Assembly (NCBI GenBank): GCA_035628395.1
Contig: DASPJX010000272.1
Span: 1 to 64,000, forward strand
Length of the DNA: 64,000 nucleotides
Reading direction: 5' to 3'
Source of the DNA: UBA4615 sp035628395
GTDB taxonomy: Bacteria; Pseudomonadota; Gammaproteobacteria; Burkholderiales; Burkholderiaceae_E
The translations under genes and the position numbers were made by a program. This document shows positions 53,127-61,394 of this stretch, in pieces; position 1 is the first letter of the stretch, and the number at the start of each line of letters is the position of its first letter. Under the pieces are notes generated by a model that did no database searches, was not told the origin of the DNA, and saw only the letters and a program-made list of their open reading frames with translations.

Positions 53127-54595
53127 GCGGGATCCTCCTCGGGGGTGGCGCCGCTGCGGTCGAGCGCGTCGATCTCCGGGCGAAGCCGATATAGGAGCAC
53201 GAGACCGGGCAGCGCCGCAACGATCGTGGTCAGGAAGAAGGTCGGCCAGCCGAACGCCTCGACCATCACGCCCGAGGCCGGCCCGACGTAGACCCGCCCG
53301 ATCGCGGCGAGCGCCGACAGCAGCGCGTACTGCGCGGCCGTGAAGCGCCGGTCGGTCAGCGCCATCAGGAACGCGACGAACGCGGCCGTGCCGAGCCCGC
53401 CGCACAGGTTCTCGACCCCGATCGCCGCGGCCATCAGCGCGTGGTCCTTCGGCGAGATGGCGATCAGCCAGTAGCCGAAGTTCGAGACCGCCTGCAGCAG
53501 GCCGAACCACAGCAGCGCGCGCCACAGGCTCAGCTTCGCGAGCAGCGCGCCGCCGGCCAGCGCGCCGACGATCGTCGCGGCGAGCCCGAGCACCTTGTTG
53601 ACCGCGCCCACCTCGGTCGCGGTGAAGCCCGCGCCGCGGATCAGGAACGCGGTCGACAGGCTGCCCGCGAACGCGTCGCCGAGCTTGTAGAGCACGATCA
53701 GCGCGAGCAGCGCGACCGCGCCGCGGCGCTGGAAGAACGCGTCCCAGGGCTCGACGAACGACGGGAAGCCGGCGCGCCGCGCCGCCCACAGCGCCGCCGA
53801 GAACGCGACCAGCAGCGTGACGGTGTCGGCCGCGAGCTTCGCGAATCGGTCGGGCTTCGCGGGCAGCAGCGCGCCGAACGTCCGGTCGAGCACGAACCAC
53901 GCGACGGCACCGGCCGCCACCATCGCGACGAAGCCCCGCCACTCGCGCCGGGCGTCGCTGCGCAGCCGCAGCGCGTCGACCCCGGTGCGCGGCGCGAGCA
54001 GCGTGATCCCGGCCATCGCGACGAACAGCGCGCCCATCAGCCGGAACGTCGCCGGCCAGCCGAGCCACTGGTCGGCGAGGATCAGCGCGAGCCCGCCGGA
54101 GACCAGCATCGCGAGCCGGTAGCCGAGGACCGACACCGCGGCGCCCGCGCCGCGCTCGCGCGGCTCGAGCAGGTCGGCCCGGTACGCGTCGAAGACCACG
54201 TCCTGGGACGCCGACAGGAACGCGATCGCGACCGCGAGCCCCGCGACGACGCCGATCGCGTCCTTCGGGTCGAACGAGGCCATCGCCCAGCAGGCGGCCG
54301 CGAGCAGCAGCTGCGTGACCAGCAGCCACGCCCGGCGGCGGCCGAGCCACGGCGGCTCGAAGCGGTCGAGCAGCGGCGCCCAGACGAACTTGAAGGTGTA
54401 CGGCAGCCCGGCGAGCGCGAAGAAGCCGATCGTCCGGATGTCGATGCCCTCGACCGTCAGCCACGCCTGCAGCGTGCCCGACGACAGCGCCAGCGGCAGC
54501 CCGCTCGCGAACCCCAGGCCGAGCATCGCGGCGATGCGGCGGGAGACGAAGACCTGGGCGATCGCGGGAAGGGCGGCGGAGCGGTCGGCGGACAT
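53123..54595 (-). CDS. ampG: AmpG-family muropeptide MFS permease
   Basis: A 490-residue MFS protein with 12-14 helices. LGFASGLPLALSSGTLQAWL and FKFVWAPLLDRFEPP are the AmpG signatures, as are ASQDVVFDAYRADLL and YKLGDAFAGS. AmpG imports GlcNAc-1,6-anhydroMurNAc peptides for peptidoglycan recycling, and is linked to beta-lactamase induction. Coupling by overlap to an omega-aminotransferase is odd functionally and may merely reflect compaction. Confidence 0.85.
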
Positions 54596-54833
54596 GGAGG
54601 GCGGCGAGGGCGAGGCAGTGTAGCAGCGGGCCCGCGGCGTCCGACGGGGTCCGTCGCGCCGCCGGAGCGGGCCGGCCGCGTCGCCCGAGTCCGTCGCGCC
54701 GGAGCGAGCCCGCGGCGACGCGGGCCATGGTTCGGCGCGATCTCCGGGCGGACCCGTCGCGTCCGCCGGAACGCGCCGAAGACCCGCACCGGGCGCTCGA
54801 CGTTCGGGAACGCGCATTGCTAACCTCGGCACC

Positions 54834-55793
54834 ATGGAACCCGCTCGCTTCGCTCGATCCCTCGGCGGCGCCCGGCGCGCGCTCGCCGCGACGTTCGCCG
54901 CGGCCGCGCTCGTCGGCGCGGTGCCCGACGCGTCCGCGCAGCAGGCGCCGAGCGCCGAGCAGAGGAAGCGCGAGGCGCTGTCGCAGGACGAGGGCATCGC
55001 GCCCCCGAAGCGCAGCCGCGCGGCCTCGCTGGCGTCGTCGGAGGCGCTCGAGAAGCAGGCGACCCAGCAGTACGCCCAGCTGCTGAAGGCGGCCGCGGCC
55101 CAGCGCGCGCTCGCGCCCGCCGACTACCCGCCGCTGATCCGGCTCCAGGGCATCGCGCAGAAGCTGATCCCGTACACCCACCGCTTCAGCGACCGCGCCG
55201 ACGAGTGGCGCTGGGAGGTGAACCTGATCGGCTCGAAGCAGGTCAACGCGTTCGTGATGCCGGGCGGCAAGATCGCGTTCTTCACCGGCATCATCGACCG
55301 CCTGCGCCTGACCGACGACGAGATCGCGATGATCATGGGCCACGAGATGGCGCACGCGCTGATCGAGCACGGCCGCGAGCGCGCCGGCCAGCAGCGGCTC
55401 GCGCAGATCGCGACGGTGGGCGCGACGGTGTTCTCGGCGATCCTCGGCTACGGCGACCTCGGCGGGCAGGTCGTGGGCGGCGCGTCGCAGCTGACGCTGC
55501 TGAAGTTCAACCGCGGCGACGAGACCGAGGCCGACCTGGTCGGCATGGACATCGCCGCGCGCGCCGGCTTCGACCCGCGCGCCGCGGTCACGCTGTGGCA
55601 GAAGATGTCGCAGCTGTCGCAGGGCCAGGGCGGGTCGCCGGAGTTCCTCTCGACCCACCCGGCGCACGGCACCCGGATCGAGACGATCCGCGCGGCGCTG
55701 CCGAAGGTGCTGCCGCTCTACGCCCGCACCAAGGGCGTCGCGCCGCAGGCGCTGCCGCCCTACGGGTCGAACTTCGGCCAGCCGGTGCGCTGA
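54834..55793 (+). CDS. M48-family zinc metalloprotease
   Basis: A 319-residue periplasmic protein with a signal peptide (ALAATFAAAALVGAVPDASAQQ). The zinc motif HEMAH is at residues 170-174 and the third ligand is Glu232 in GDETEADLVGMD. LIGSKQVNAFVMPGGKIAF is conserved in the BepA/YfgC/LoiP-type group of outer-membrane quality-control proteases. No TPR domain follows, so it is nearer to LoiP/YcaL than BepA. ATG 54834 fits the signal peptide. Confidence 0.87.
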   Translation: MEPARFARSLGGARRALAATFAAAALVGAVPDASAQQAPSAEQRKREALSQDEGIAPPKRSRAASLASSEALEKQATQQYAQLLKAAAAQRALAPADYPPLIRLQGIAQKLIPYTHRFSDRADEWRWEVNLIGSKQVNAFVMPGGKIAFFTGIIDRLRLTDDEIAMIMGHEMAHALIEHGRERAGQQRLAQIATVGATVFSAILGYGDLGGQVVGGASQLTLLKFNRGDETEADLVGMDIAARAGFDPRAAVTLWQKMSQLSQGQGGSPEFLSTHPAHGTRIETIRAALPKVLPLYARTKGVAPQALPPYGSNFGQPVR

Positions 55794-55835
55794 GCCGCCG
55801 CCGCCCGGGCCCGGACGGAGGCGCGGCCCGCCGCG

Positions 55836-56606
55836 TCAGACCGCGTAGTCGATCGTCAGCGGCGCGTGGTCCGAGAAGCGCTGCGCGGTGTAGATCTCCG
55901 CGCGCTGCGCGGCGGCGGCGAGCGTCGGCGTCGCGATCTGGTAGTCGAGCCGCCAGCCGACGTTCTTCGCCCATGCCTGGCCGCGGTTGCTCCACCAGGT
56001 GTAGCGCTCGGGGTTCGGGTCGAGGCGGCGGAACACGTCGACCCAGCCGTGCTGCTCGAACAGCCGCGTGAGCCACTCGCGCTCCTCGGGCAGGAAGCCG
56101 GAGTTCTTCCGGTTGCCCTTCCAGTTGCGCAGGTCGATCTCCTTGTGGGCGATGTTCCAGTCGCCGCACAGCACGATCTCGCGCCCGCTCGCCTTCAGCT
56201 CCAGCAGGTGCCGCTCGAAGCGCTCCATGAACCGGAACTTCGCCGCCTGGCGCTCGGGCGACGACGAGCCCGAGGGGACGTACACCGAGATCACCGTGTA
56301 CGGCCCGAAGTCGGCCTCGACGTAGCGTCCCTCGGCGTCGAACTCGTCGCAGCCGAAGCCCGAGCGCACCGCCTGCGGCCGGTCGCGCGCGTAGAGGCCC
56401 ACGCCGCTGTAGCCCTTCTGCCGGGCGAAGTGGAAGTGGCCGGCCGCCTCGCCGATCGCGCGCATCGTGTCGTCGAGATCGACCTCGTGCGCCTTGACCT
56501 CCTGCACGCAGATCACGTCGGCCCGCTGGGCGTGGATCCAGTCGAGGAAGCCCTTGCGGCACGCCGATCGGATGCCGTTCAGGTTGAGGGAGACGATCCG
56601 CATCAT
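55836..56606 (-). CDS. xthA: Exodeoxyribonuclease III
   Basis: A 256-residue AP endonuclease/3'-5' exonuclease of base-excision repair. Motifs: SLNLNGIRSACRKGFLDWI (Asn), ICVQEVKAHEVDL (metal Glu), GYSGVGLYARDRP, CGDWNIAHKEIDL (Asp, Asn) and the final FSDHAPLTIDY (Asp-His). Starts at 56606 and 56603 (consecutive ATGs) are equally possible. It is divergent from pyrE with only 27 bases between start codons. Confidence 0.93.
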   Translation of the reverse strand: MMRIVSLNLNGIRSACRKGFLDWIHAQRADVICVQEVKAHEVDLDDTMRAIGEAAGHFHFARQKGYSGVGLYARDRPQAVRSGFGCDEFDAEGRYVEADFGPYTVISVYVPSGSSSPERQAAKFRFMERFERHLLELKASGREIVLCGDWNIAHKEIDLRNWKGNRKNSGFLPEEREWLTRLFEQHGWVDVFRRLDPNPERYTWWSNRGQAWAKNVGWRLDYQIATPTLAAAAQRAEIYTAQRFSDHAPLTIDYAV

Positions 56607-56617
56607 CGGGGGTTGTC

Positions 56618-56625
56618 GGTATAGT
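56618..56625. promoter_or_regulatory. Overlapping -10 boxes between xthA and pyrE
   Basis: TATAGT at 56620-56625 reads toward pyrE (start 56634), and TATACC (minus strand, 56623-56618) reads toward xthA (start 56606). Both would begin transcripts within about 5 bases of the start codons. No -35 match is clear. Confidence 0.35.
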
Positions 56626-56633
56626 CGCGGGCC

Positions 56634-57311
56634 ATGGACGAGCGCCGAGAGTTTATCCGGTTCGCCTTGGCGGCCGGCGTGCTGCGATTCGGGAGTTTCC
56701 GCACCAAGGCGGGCCGCGATTCGCCGTATTTCTTCAACGCGGGCCTGTTCGACGACGGCGCGCGCCTCGGGCGGCTGGCCGGCTTCTACGCGCGGCGGCT
56801 GCTGCGGGCCGAGCGCGAGGGCGAGGCCCGCTTCGACATGCTGTTCGGCCCCGCGTACAAGGGGATCACGCTCGCCTCGGCGACCGCGGTGGCGCTCGCC
56901 TCGAGCGGCCGCGACGTGTCCTTCGCGTTCAACCGCAAGGAGGCGAAGGACCACGGCGAGGGCGGCACGCTGATCGGCGCGCCGCTGCGGGGACGCGTCG
57001 TCATCGTCGACGACGTGATCTCGGCGGGCACCTCGGTGCGCGAGTCGGTCGACCTGATCCGCGCGCAGGGCGCGGAGCCCGCGGCGGTGCTGATCGCGCT
57101 CGACCGCCAGGAGCGCGGCGGCACGGCGGACGCGCCCACCGCCACCTCGGCGACGCAGGAGGTCGCGCGCCTGTACGGCATCCCGGTGCTGTCGATCGCG
57201 TCGCTCGACGACCTGCTCGGCTACCTCGAGGCCGGCGAGGGCGACGCCGGCCACGCGTCGTACCGCGACGCGATCGCCGCGTACCGCGCGCGCTACGGCA
57301 CCGGCGCCTGA
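56634..57311 (+). CDS. pyrE: Orotate phosphoribosyltransferase
   Basis: A 225-residue pyrimidine-synthesis enzyme: FIRFALAAGVLRFGSFRTKAG, SPYFFNAGLF, GPAYKGITLA and the PRPP-binding loop VVIVDDVISAGTSVRE. It joins orotate and PRPP to give orotidine 5'-phosphate. No Shine-Dalgarno sequence fits the 27-base spacer, and a TATAGT box ends 8 bases before the ATG, so the message may be leaderless. Confidence 0.95.
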   Translation: MDERREFIRFALAAGVLRFGSFRTKAGRDSPYFFNAGLFDDGARLGRLAGFYARRLLRAEREGEARFDMLFGPAYKGITLASATAVALASSGRDVSFAFNRKEAKDHGEGGTLIGAPLRGRVVIVDDVISAGTSVRESVDLIRAQGAEPAAVLIALDRQERGGTADAPTATSATQEVARLYGIPVLSIASLDDLLGYLEAGEGDAGHASYRDAIAAYRARYGTGA

Positions 57312-57330
57312 CCGGCGCGCCGGCCCGGGC

Positions 57331-57501
57331 TCAGCCCGGGCCGAACCACCACCAGCCGGCGACGCCGGCCGCCGCGGCGACGACCGCGACGGCGACCCGG
57401 ATCAGCATCGGGCGCCGGTCGGCCGACGCCGGCCGGTCGTAGACGCCGACCGAGCCCGGCGGCCGGGGCGGGCGGGAGGGAGGATCTGGCGGAGCGCTCA
57501 C
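57331..57501 (-). CDS. Small proline-rich membrane protein (56 residues)
   Basis: From GTG 57501 a 56-residue frame runs to TGA 57331-57333. The N-terminal half is Pro/Arg-rich (SAPPDPPSRPPRPPG), and a single hydrophobic segment follows (MLIRVAVAVVAAAAGVAGWW) before a WFGPG end. A hydrophilic N-terminus and one C-terminal membrane helix make a plausible tail-anchored small protein. It lies 15 bases after the stop of the stress-type gene on the same strand. No ribosome-binding site is clear, so it is a hypothesis. Confidence 0.45.
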   Translation of the reverse strand: MSAPPDPPSRPPRPPGSVGVYDRPASADRRPMLIRVAVAVVAAAAGVAGWWWFGPG

Positions 57502-57516
57502 CGCGGCCCCGGCGCG

Positions 57517-58815
57517 TCAGCGCCCGTCGCCGTCCGAGTCGCCCGGGATGCGGCGCTCGACCGCGTCGCTCGCGCGCTGCAGGCCCTCGCGGACCGACGA
57601 GCCGGGCGAGGACTCGGTGCCGCCCGCCATCGACGAGCGGTCGACGCGCGCGTGGTCGCGGCCCCGGGTGTCGATGCCCGGCCGGTCCGACGGCGCGCCC
57701 AGGTTCGGATGCTCGGACGTCGAGCCGCCGCGGGTCGTGCCGCCGTAGCCGCCCGACAGCGTGCCGCTGCCGGCCGAGGTGCCGCTGCCGCCCGAGGTGC
57801 CGACGTCGCCGGCGGCGAGCCCGGGCCCGCCGGTCGTGCCGCCGAAGGTGCCGCCCCCGGGCGGGCCGCCGACGGTCGAGCCGCCGAGACCGGTGCCCGT
57901 GCCGAGGCCGGTGCCGGTGGTGGAGCCGCCGATCGCCGCGTCGCGGCCCGGGCCGGAGCCGACGGTCGTGCCGGCGATCGGGGTCGAGGTGCTGCCGCCG
58001 CTGCGCAGGTCGGCGCGGCCGTCCTCCTCGCGCACGACGCCGCCCGCCGTGCTGCGCCAGATCACGCGCTCGGACTCGATCCGCTCGGCGTCCCAGGGCT
58101 CGGCCGAGGCGTCGAAGCCGGTCCAGCCCGACTGCCGCCAGGCGGCGACGCGCGACTCGATGTCGACCGCGCCGTGCGCGCGCATCGTGTCGGCGACCGA
58201 CTGCGCGCGGTCGTCCTCGGCACGCACGATCACCAGCGCGCCGCCGCGGCGCACCGACTCGGCGTAGTACTCGGCGTCGGTGTCCGGCACGCCGACGTGG
58301 CGCAGCCCGCCGATCAGCCCGCCGGCGACCGCGCCGATGCCGGCGCCGGTCAGCGCGGCGGCGATCGGGCCGGCCGCCACCAGCGGGCCGACGCCCGGGA
58401 TCGCGAGGCCGGCGAGCCCGGCGAGCAGGCCGGCGGTGCCGCCGATCATGCCGCCGGCGACCGCGCCCTTGGCGACGCCCGAGGCCGCGCCGCCGTCGGA
58501 GGCGCCGCCCTCGGAGGTGGCGTCGGCGCTGGTGCCGGCGGTCGGCACGGCGCCGGCCATCGGCGTCATGCCGGCGGCGTGCAGGCCGGCGGCGGACGTC
58601 GTGCCGTTCGTGTCGTTCGCCCCGATGGTGCTGTCCGGGGCGGTGGTCTCGGACGCGAGGCCCGCTCGACCGACCGCTCCGCCCGCCCCGCGCCGCGACC
58701 CGTCGTGCGCGACGAGGTTGACGTCGCCCGTGGCGACGCCGCTGCGCTCGAGCGCGTCGACGACGTCGCGCGCGTGCTCGAACGAGTCGAAGGATCCGAC
58801 GACGGTCTTGGCCAT
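57517..58815 (-). CDS. General-stress-type protein with glycine-zipper segment and Gly/Ser-rich tail
   Basis: A 432-residue protein. Residues 1-30, MAKTVVGSFDSFEHARDVVD and on, match the small stress-protein (YflT/GSP17M-like) N-domain. A hydrophobic glycine-zipper region (~95-165, with GAVAGGMIGGTAGLLAGLAG) could insert in or cross a membrane. A second copy of the alpha-beta unit follows (DTDAEYYAESVRRGGALVIV). The last ~180 residues are low-complexity Gly/Ser/Thr. Function unknown. GGAGC precedes ATG 58815. Confidence 0.7.
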   Translation of the reverse strand: MAKTVVGSFDSFEHARDVVDALERSGVATGDVNLVAHDGSRRGAGGAVGRAGLASETTAPDSTIGANDTNGTTSAAGLHAAGMTPMAGAVPTAGTSADATSEGGASDGGAASGVAKGAVAGGMIGGTAGLLAGLAGLAIPGVGPLVAAGPIAAALTGAGIGAVAGGLIGGLRHVGVPDTDAEYYAESVRRGGALVIVRAEDDRAQSVADTMRAHGAVDIESRVAAWRQSGWTGFDASAEPWDAERIESERVIWRSTAGGVVREEDGRADLRSGGSTSTPIAGTTVGSGPGRDAAIGGSTTGTGLGTGTGLGGSTVGGPPGGGTFGGTTGGPGLAAGDVGTSGGSGTSAGSGTLSGGYGGTTRGGSTSEHPNLGAPSDRPGIDTRGRDHARVDRSSMAGGTESSPGSSVREGLQRASDAVERRIPGDSDGDGR

Positions 58816-58939
58816 GACGCTGCTCCGGAGGGTGTGCGGGGGATGCCACCGTCCAGCAATCGCCGTGCCCCGCGGGCGCGTCGCCGGCACGCACCGCGCC
58901 CGCGGCGCGCGTGTCTCTCGGCCTCGGCGTCCCGGCGTC

Positions 58940-59422
58940 TCAGCGCGCGGCGACCGAGACCCGGATCGTCCAGCGACGCACCGGCCCGTCGGGGCCGGCG
59001 AGCGCGAGCTCGACGATGCCCTCGCCCGGCCGCGTCGCCTCGAAGGCGAACACCTGCCACAGCGGGGCCGGCGCGACGCGGCTCGCCGGCGCGCCGGGCG
59101 GCCAGACCGGCGCGCTCGTGCGCCCGGTCTGGCGCAGCATCGACGCGGCCTCGACGACCGCCCAGCCGGCGCCCGCGCCGCTCGGCGCGCGCAGCGCGAT
59201 CGCGATCGTCTCGCCGGGGGCGAGCTCGTAGCGCCGGCCGTCGTCCTCGAGGCCGGCGCGGATCGCGATCCAGTCGGGCACCGGCGCCGGCAGCTCGGCC
59301 ACCGACGGCGAGTCGAGCGACAGCGGCGCCGTGCAGCCGGCAGCGCCGAGCGTGCCGAGCGCGGCGAGCGCGGCCGCGGCGCCCAGCGCGCGGCGACGGG
59401 TCGGACGGAGGCGCGCGACCAT
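58940..59422 (-). CDS. Lipoprotein with chagasin-like inhibitor (I42) features
   Basis: A 160-residue protein with a twin-Arg-rich N-terminus, hydrophobic stretch and lipobox LGAAGC (Cys ~30). The mature part is all-beta in character, with YELAPGETIAIALRAPSG, AGAGWAVVEA, APLWQVFAFEATRPGEGIVE and a final RWTIRVSV. The pattern resembles chagasin-type cysteine-protease inhibitors (NPTTG, GxGG and RPW loops), but the loop motifs are degenerate. It follows gatB by 4 bases and is probably in the same operon. Confidence 0.55.
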   Translation of the reverse strand: MVARLRPTRRRALGAAAALAALGTLGAAGCTAPLSLDSPSVAELPAPVPDWIAIRAGLEDDGRRYELAPGETIAIALRAPSGAGAGWAVVEAASMLRQTGRTSAPVWPPGAPASRVAPAPLWQVFAFEATRPGEGIVELALAGPDGPVRRWTIRVSVAAR

Positions 59423-59426
59423 CGCG

Positions 59427-60926
59427 TCAGCCCCCGAGCCGGCGGCGCAGCAGCTCGTTGACCTGCTGCGGGTTGGCCTTGCCGCGCGTCGCCTTCATCG
59501 CCTGGCCGACCAGCGCGTTGAAGGCCTTCTCCTTGCCGGCGCGGAACTCCTCGACCGACTTCGGGTTCGCGGCGAGCACCTGGTCGACGATCGCCTCGAG
59601 CGCGCCGGCGTCGCTGATCTGCCGCAGCCCCTTCGCCTCGATCACGAGATCGGCGGCGTCCGGCTCGGTGCGGCGCTCGTCCCAGATCGCCTGGAACACC
59701 TCGCGGGCGATCTTGCCCGAGACCGTGCCGTCGGCGATCCGCGCGATGAGCCGCGCGAGCTGCACCGGCGACACCGGGCACGCGTCGATCTCGAGGCCCT
59801 CCCGGTTCAGCTGCGCGGCGACGTCGACCATCACCCAGTTGGCGGCGAGCTTGGCCTGCGTCGCCGGCTCGGGCAGCGCGGCCACCGCGTCCTCGAAGTA
59901 GCGGGCGACCGCGCGGCTCGCGGTCAGCGTCGCCGCGTCGTACGCCGTCAGGCCGAGCTCGGCGCGGAAGCGCTCGCGCATCGCGCCCGGCAGCTCGGGC
60001 AGCGCCGCGCGCACCCGCTCGACGAGCGCCGGCTCGACGACGAGCGGCGGCAGGTCCGGGTCGGGGAAGTAGCGGTAGTCGTGCGCGTCCTCCTTGGAGC
60101 GCATCGAGCGGGTCTCGTCGCGGTCGGGATCGTAGAGCCGCGTCTCCTGCACGAGGCGCCCGCCGTCCTCGATCAGCTCGATCTGGCGGCGCACCTCGTG
60201 GTCGATCGCCCGCTCCATGAAGCGGAAGGAGTTCAGGTTCTTGATCTCGCAGCGGGTGCCGAACCCGGCCTGCCCGCGCGGGCGCACCGACACGTTCGCG
60301 TCGACGCGGAACGAGCCCTCCTGCATGTTGCCGTCGCAGATGCCGAGCCAGGTGACCAGCCCGTGCAGCGTCCGCGCGTACGCGACCGCCTCGGCGGACG
60401 AGCGCATGTCGGGCTCGGTGACGATCTCGAGCAGCGGCGTGCCCGCGCGGTTGAGGTCGATGCCCGAGGTGCCGGCGAGCGAGGCGCCGCCGAGCGCGCG
60501 CATCGCGTCCTCGTGCAGCGACTTGCCGGCGTCCTCCTCGAGGTGCGCGCGGGTCAGGCGCACGAAGGTCTCGCGCGGCTCGCCGTTCTCCTGCCAGACG
60601 ACCTGCAGCCCGCCCCCGGCGACGACCGGGATCTCGTACTGGCTGATCTGGTAGCCCTTCGGCAGGTCCGGATAGAAGTAGTTCTTGCGCGCGAACACCG
60701 AGCGCGGCGCGATGCTCGCGCCGACCGCGAGGCCGAGCCGCACCGCGCACTCGACCGCGGCGGCGTTCATCACCGGCAGCACGCCCGGCAGCGCGAGGTC
60801 GACCGGCGAGGCCTGCGTGTTGGGCGGCGCGCCGAACGCGGTGGAGGCGCCCGAGAAGATCTTGGAGCGGGTCGCGAGCTGGACGTGCGTCTCCAGCCCG
60901 ATCACGACCTCCCAGCCTGTCGTCAT
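59427..60926 (-). CDS. gatB: Aspartyl/glutamyl-tRNA(Asn/Gln) amidotransferase subunit B
   Basis: A 499-residue GatB. It begins WEVVIGLETHVQLATRSKIF, with PGVLPVMN, KNYFYPDLPKGYQISQYE and RTGTPLLEIVTEPDMRS-type segments (here NRAGTPLLEIVTEPDMRSS) and a C-terminal YqeY-like tRNA-binding domain. GatB holds the kinase/transamidase site that activates misacylated Glu-tRNA(Gln)/Asp-tRNA(Asn). It is the last essential gene of the gat operon, separated from gatA by a small lipoprotein gene. Confidence 0.95.
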   Translation of the reverse strand: MTTGWEVVIGLETHVQLATRSKIFSGASTAFGAPPNTQASPVDLALPGVLPVMNAAAVECAVRLGLAVGASIAPRSVFARKNYFYPDLPKGYQISQYEIPVVAGGGLQVVWQENGEPRETFVRLTRAHLEEDAGKSLHEDAMRALGGASLAGTSGIDLNRAGTPLLEIVTEPDMRSSAEAVAYARTLHGLVTWLGICDGNMQEGSFRVDANVSVRPRGQAGFGTRCEIKNLNSFRFMERAIDHEVRRQIELIEDGGRLVQETRLYDPDRDETRSMRSKEDAHDYRYFPDPDLPPLVVEPALVERVRAALPELPGAMRERFRAELGLTAYDAATLTASRAVARYFEDAVAALPEPATQAKLAANWVMVDVAAQLNREGLEIDACPVSPVQLARLIARIADGTVSGKIAREVFQAIWDERRTEPDAADLVIEAKGLRQISDAGALEAIVDQVLAANPKSVEEFRAGKEKAFNALVGQAMKATRGKANPQQVNELLRRRLGG

Positions 60927-60939
60927 GTCGTCGTGTCCT

Positions 60940-61389
60940 TCATCGGTCGGCGCACGCGCCGGTGCGCGGCTCGAACATCACCGGCCACGCCTCCTCGTAG
61001 ATCCCACCCGTGCAGCGCGCCTCGCAGTTCGCGTGCGCGAGCGTCACGCGCCGCGGCTCCTGCCAGACCATCAGCCGGCAGGCGCTGCCGTCGCGCGCGG
61101 CGAGCTCGATCGACGGCCGGCTCTTCGTCTGCCGGAAGTCGGCGAGCTCGAAGCGGCAGCTGCCGCGCCGCCCGACCCACAGCTGCCACGACAGCTCGTC
61201 GACGCGGTTGGCGCGCACCGTGAGCCGGGCGGCCTCGCGGAAGCCGTCCTCCTCGGTCTGCTCGCAGCGGCCGGCCACGTCGATCGGCCGGTCGGGGATC
61301 GGGGCGGGCGAGCGCGCGCCGCCGCAGCCGGCCGCGAGCGCGGCGAGCAGCAGGGCGGCGGGCAGCGCGCGGCGCGGGCGGCCGGGCAT
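60940..61389 (-). CDS. Small lipoprotein between gatA and gatB
   Basis: A 149-residue protein with a signal peptide and lipobox (LLLAALAAGC, Cys ~22). The mature domain is rich in paired Cys (CEQTEEDG, CRFELADFRQ, CRLMVWQEPR, CEARCTGG), suggesting disulphides in the periplasm. I know of no function. It lies 5 bases before gatA's stop and 13 before gatB's start, all on the same strand, so it is part of the gat transcript. Confidence 0.75.
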   Translation of the reverse strand: MPGRPRRALPAALLLAALAAGCGGARSPAPIPDRPIDVAGRCEQTEEDGFREAARLTVRANRVDELSWQLWVGRRGSCRFELADFRQTKSRPSIELAARDGSACRLMVWQEPRRVTLAHANCEARCTGGIYEEAWPVMFEPRTGACADR

Positions 61390-61394
61390 GTCGG

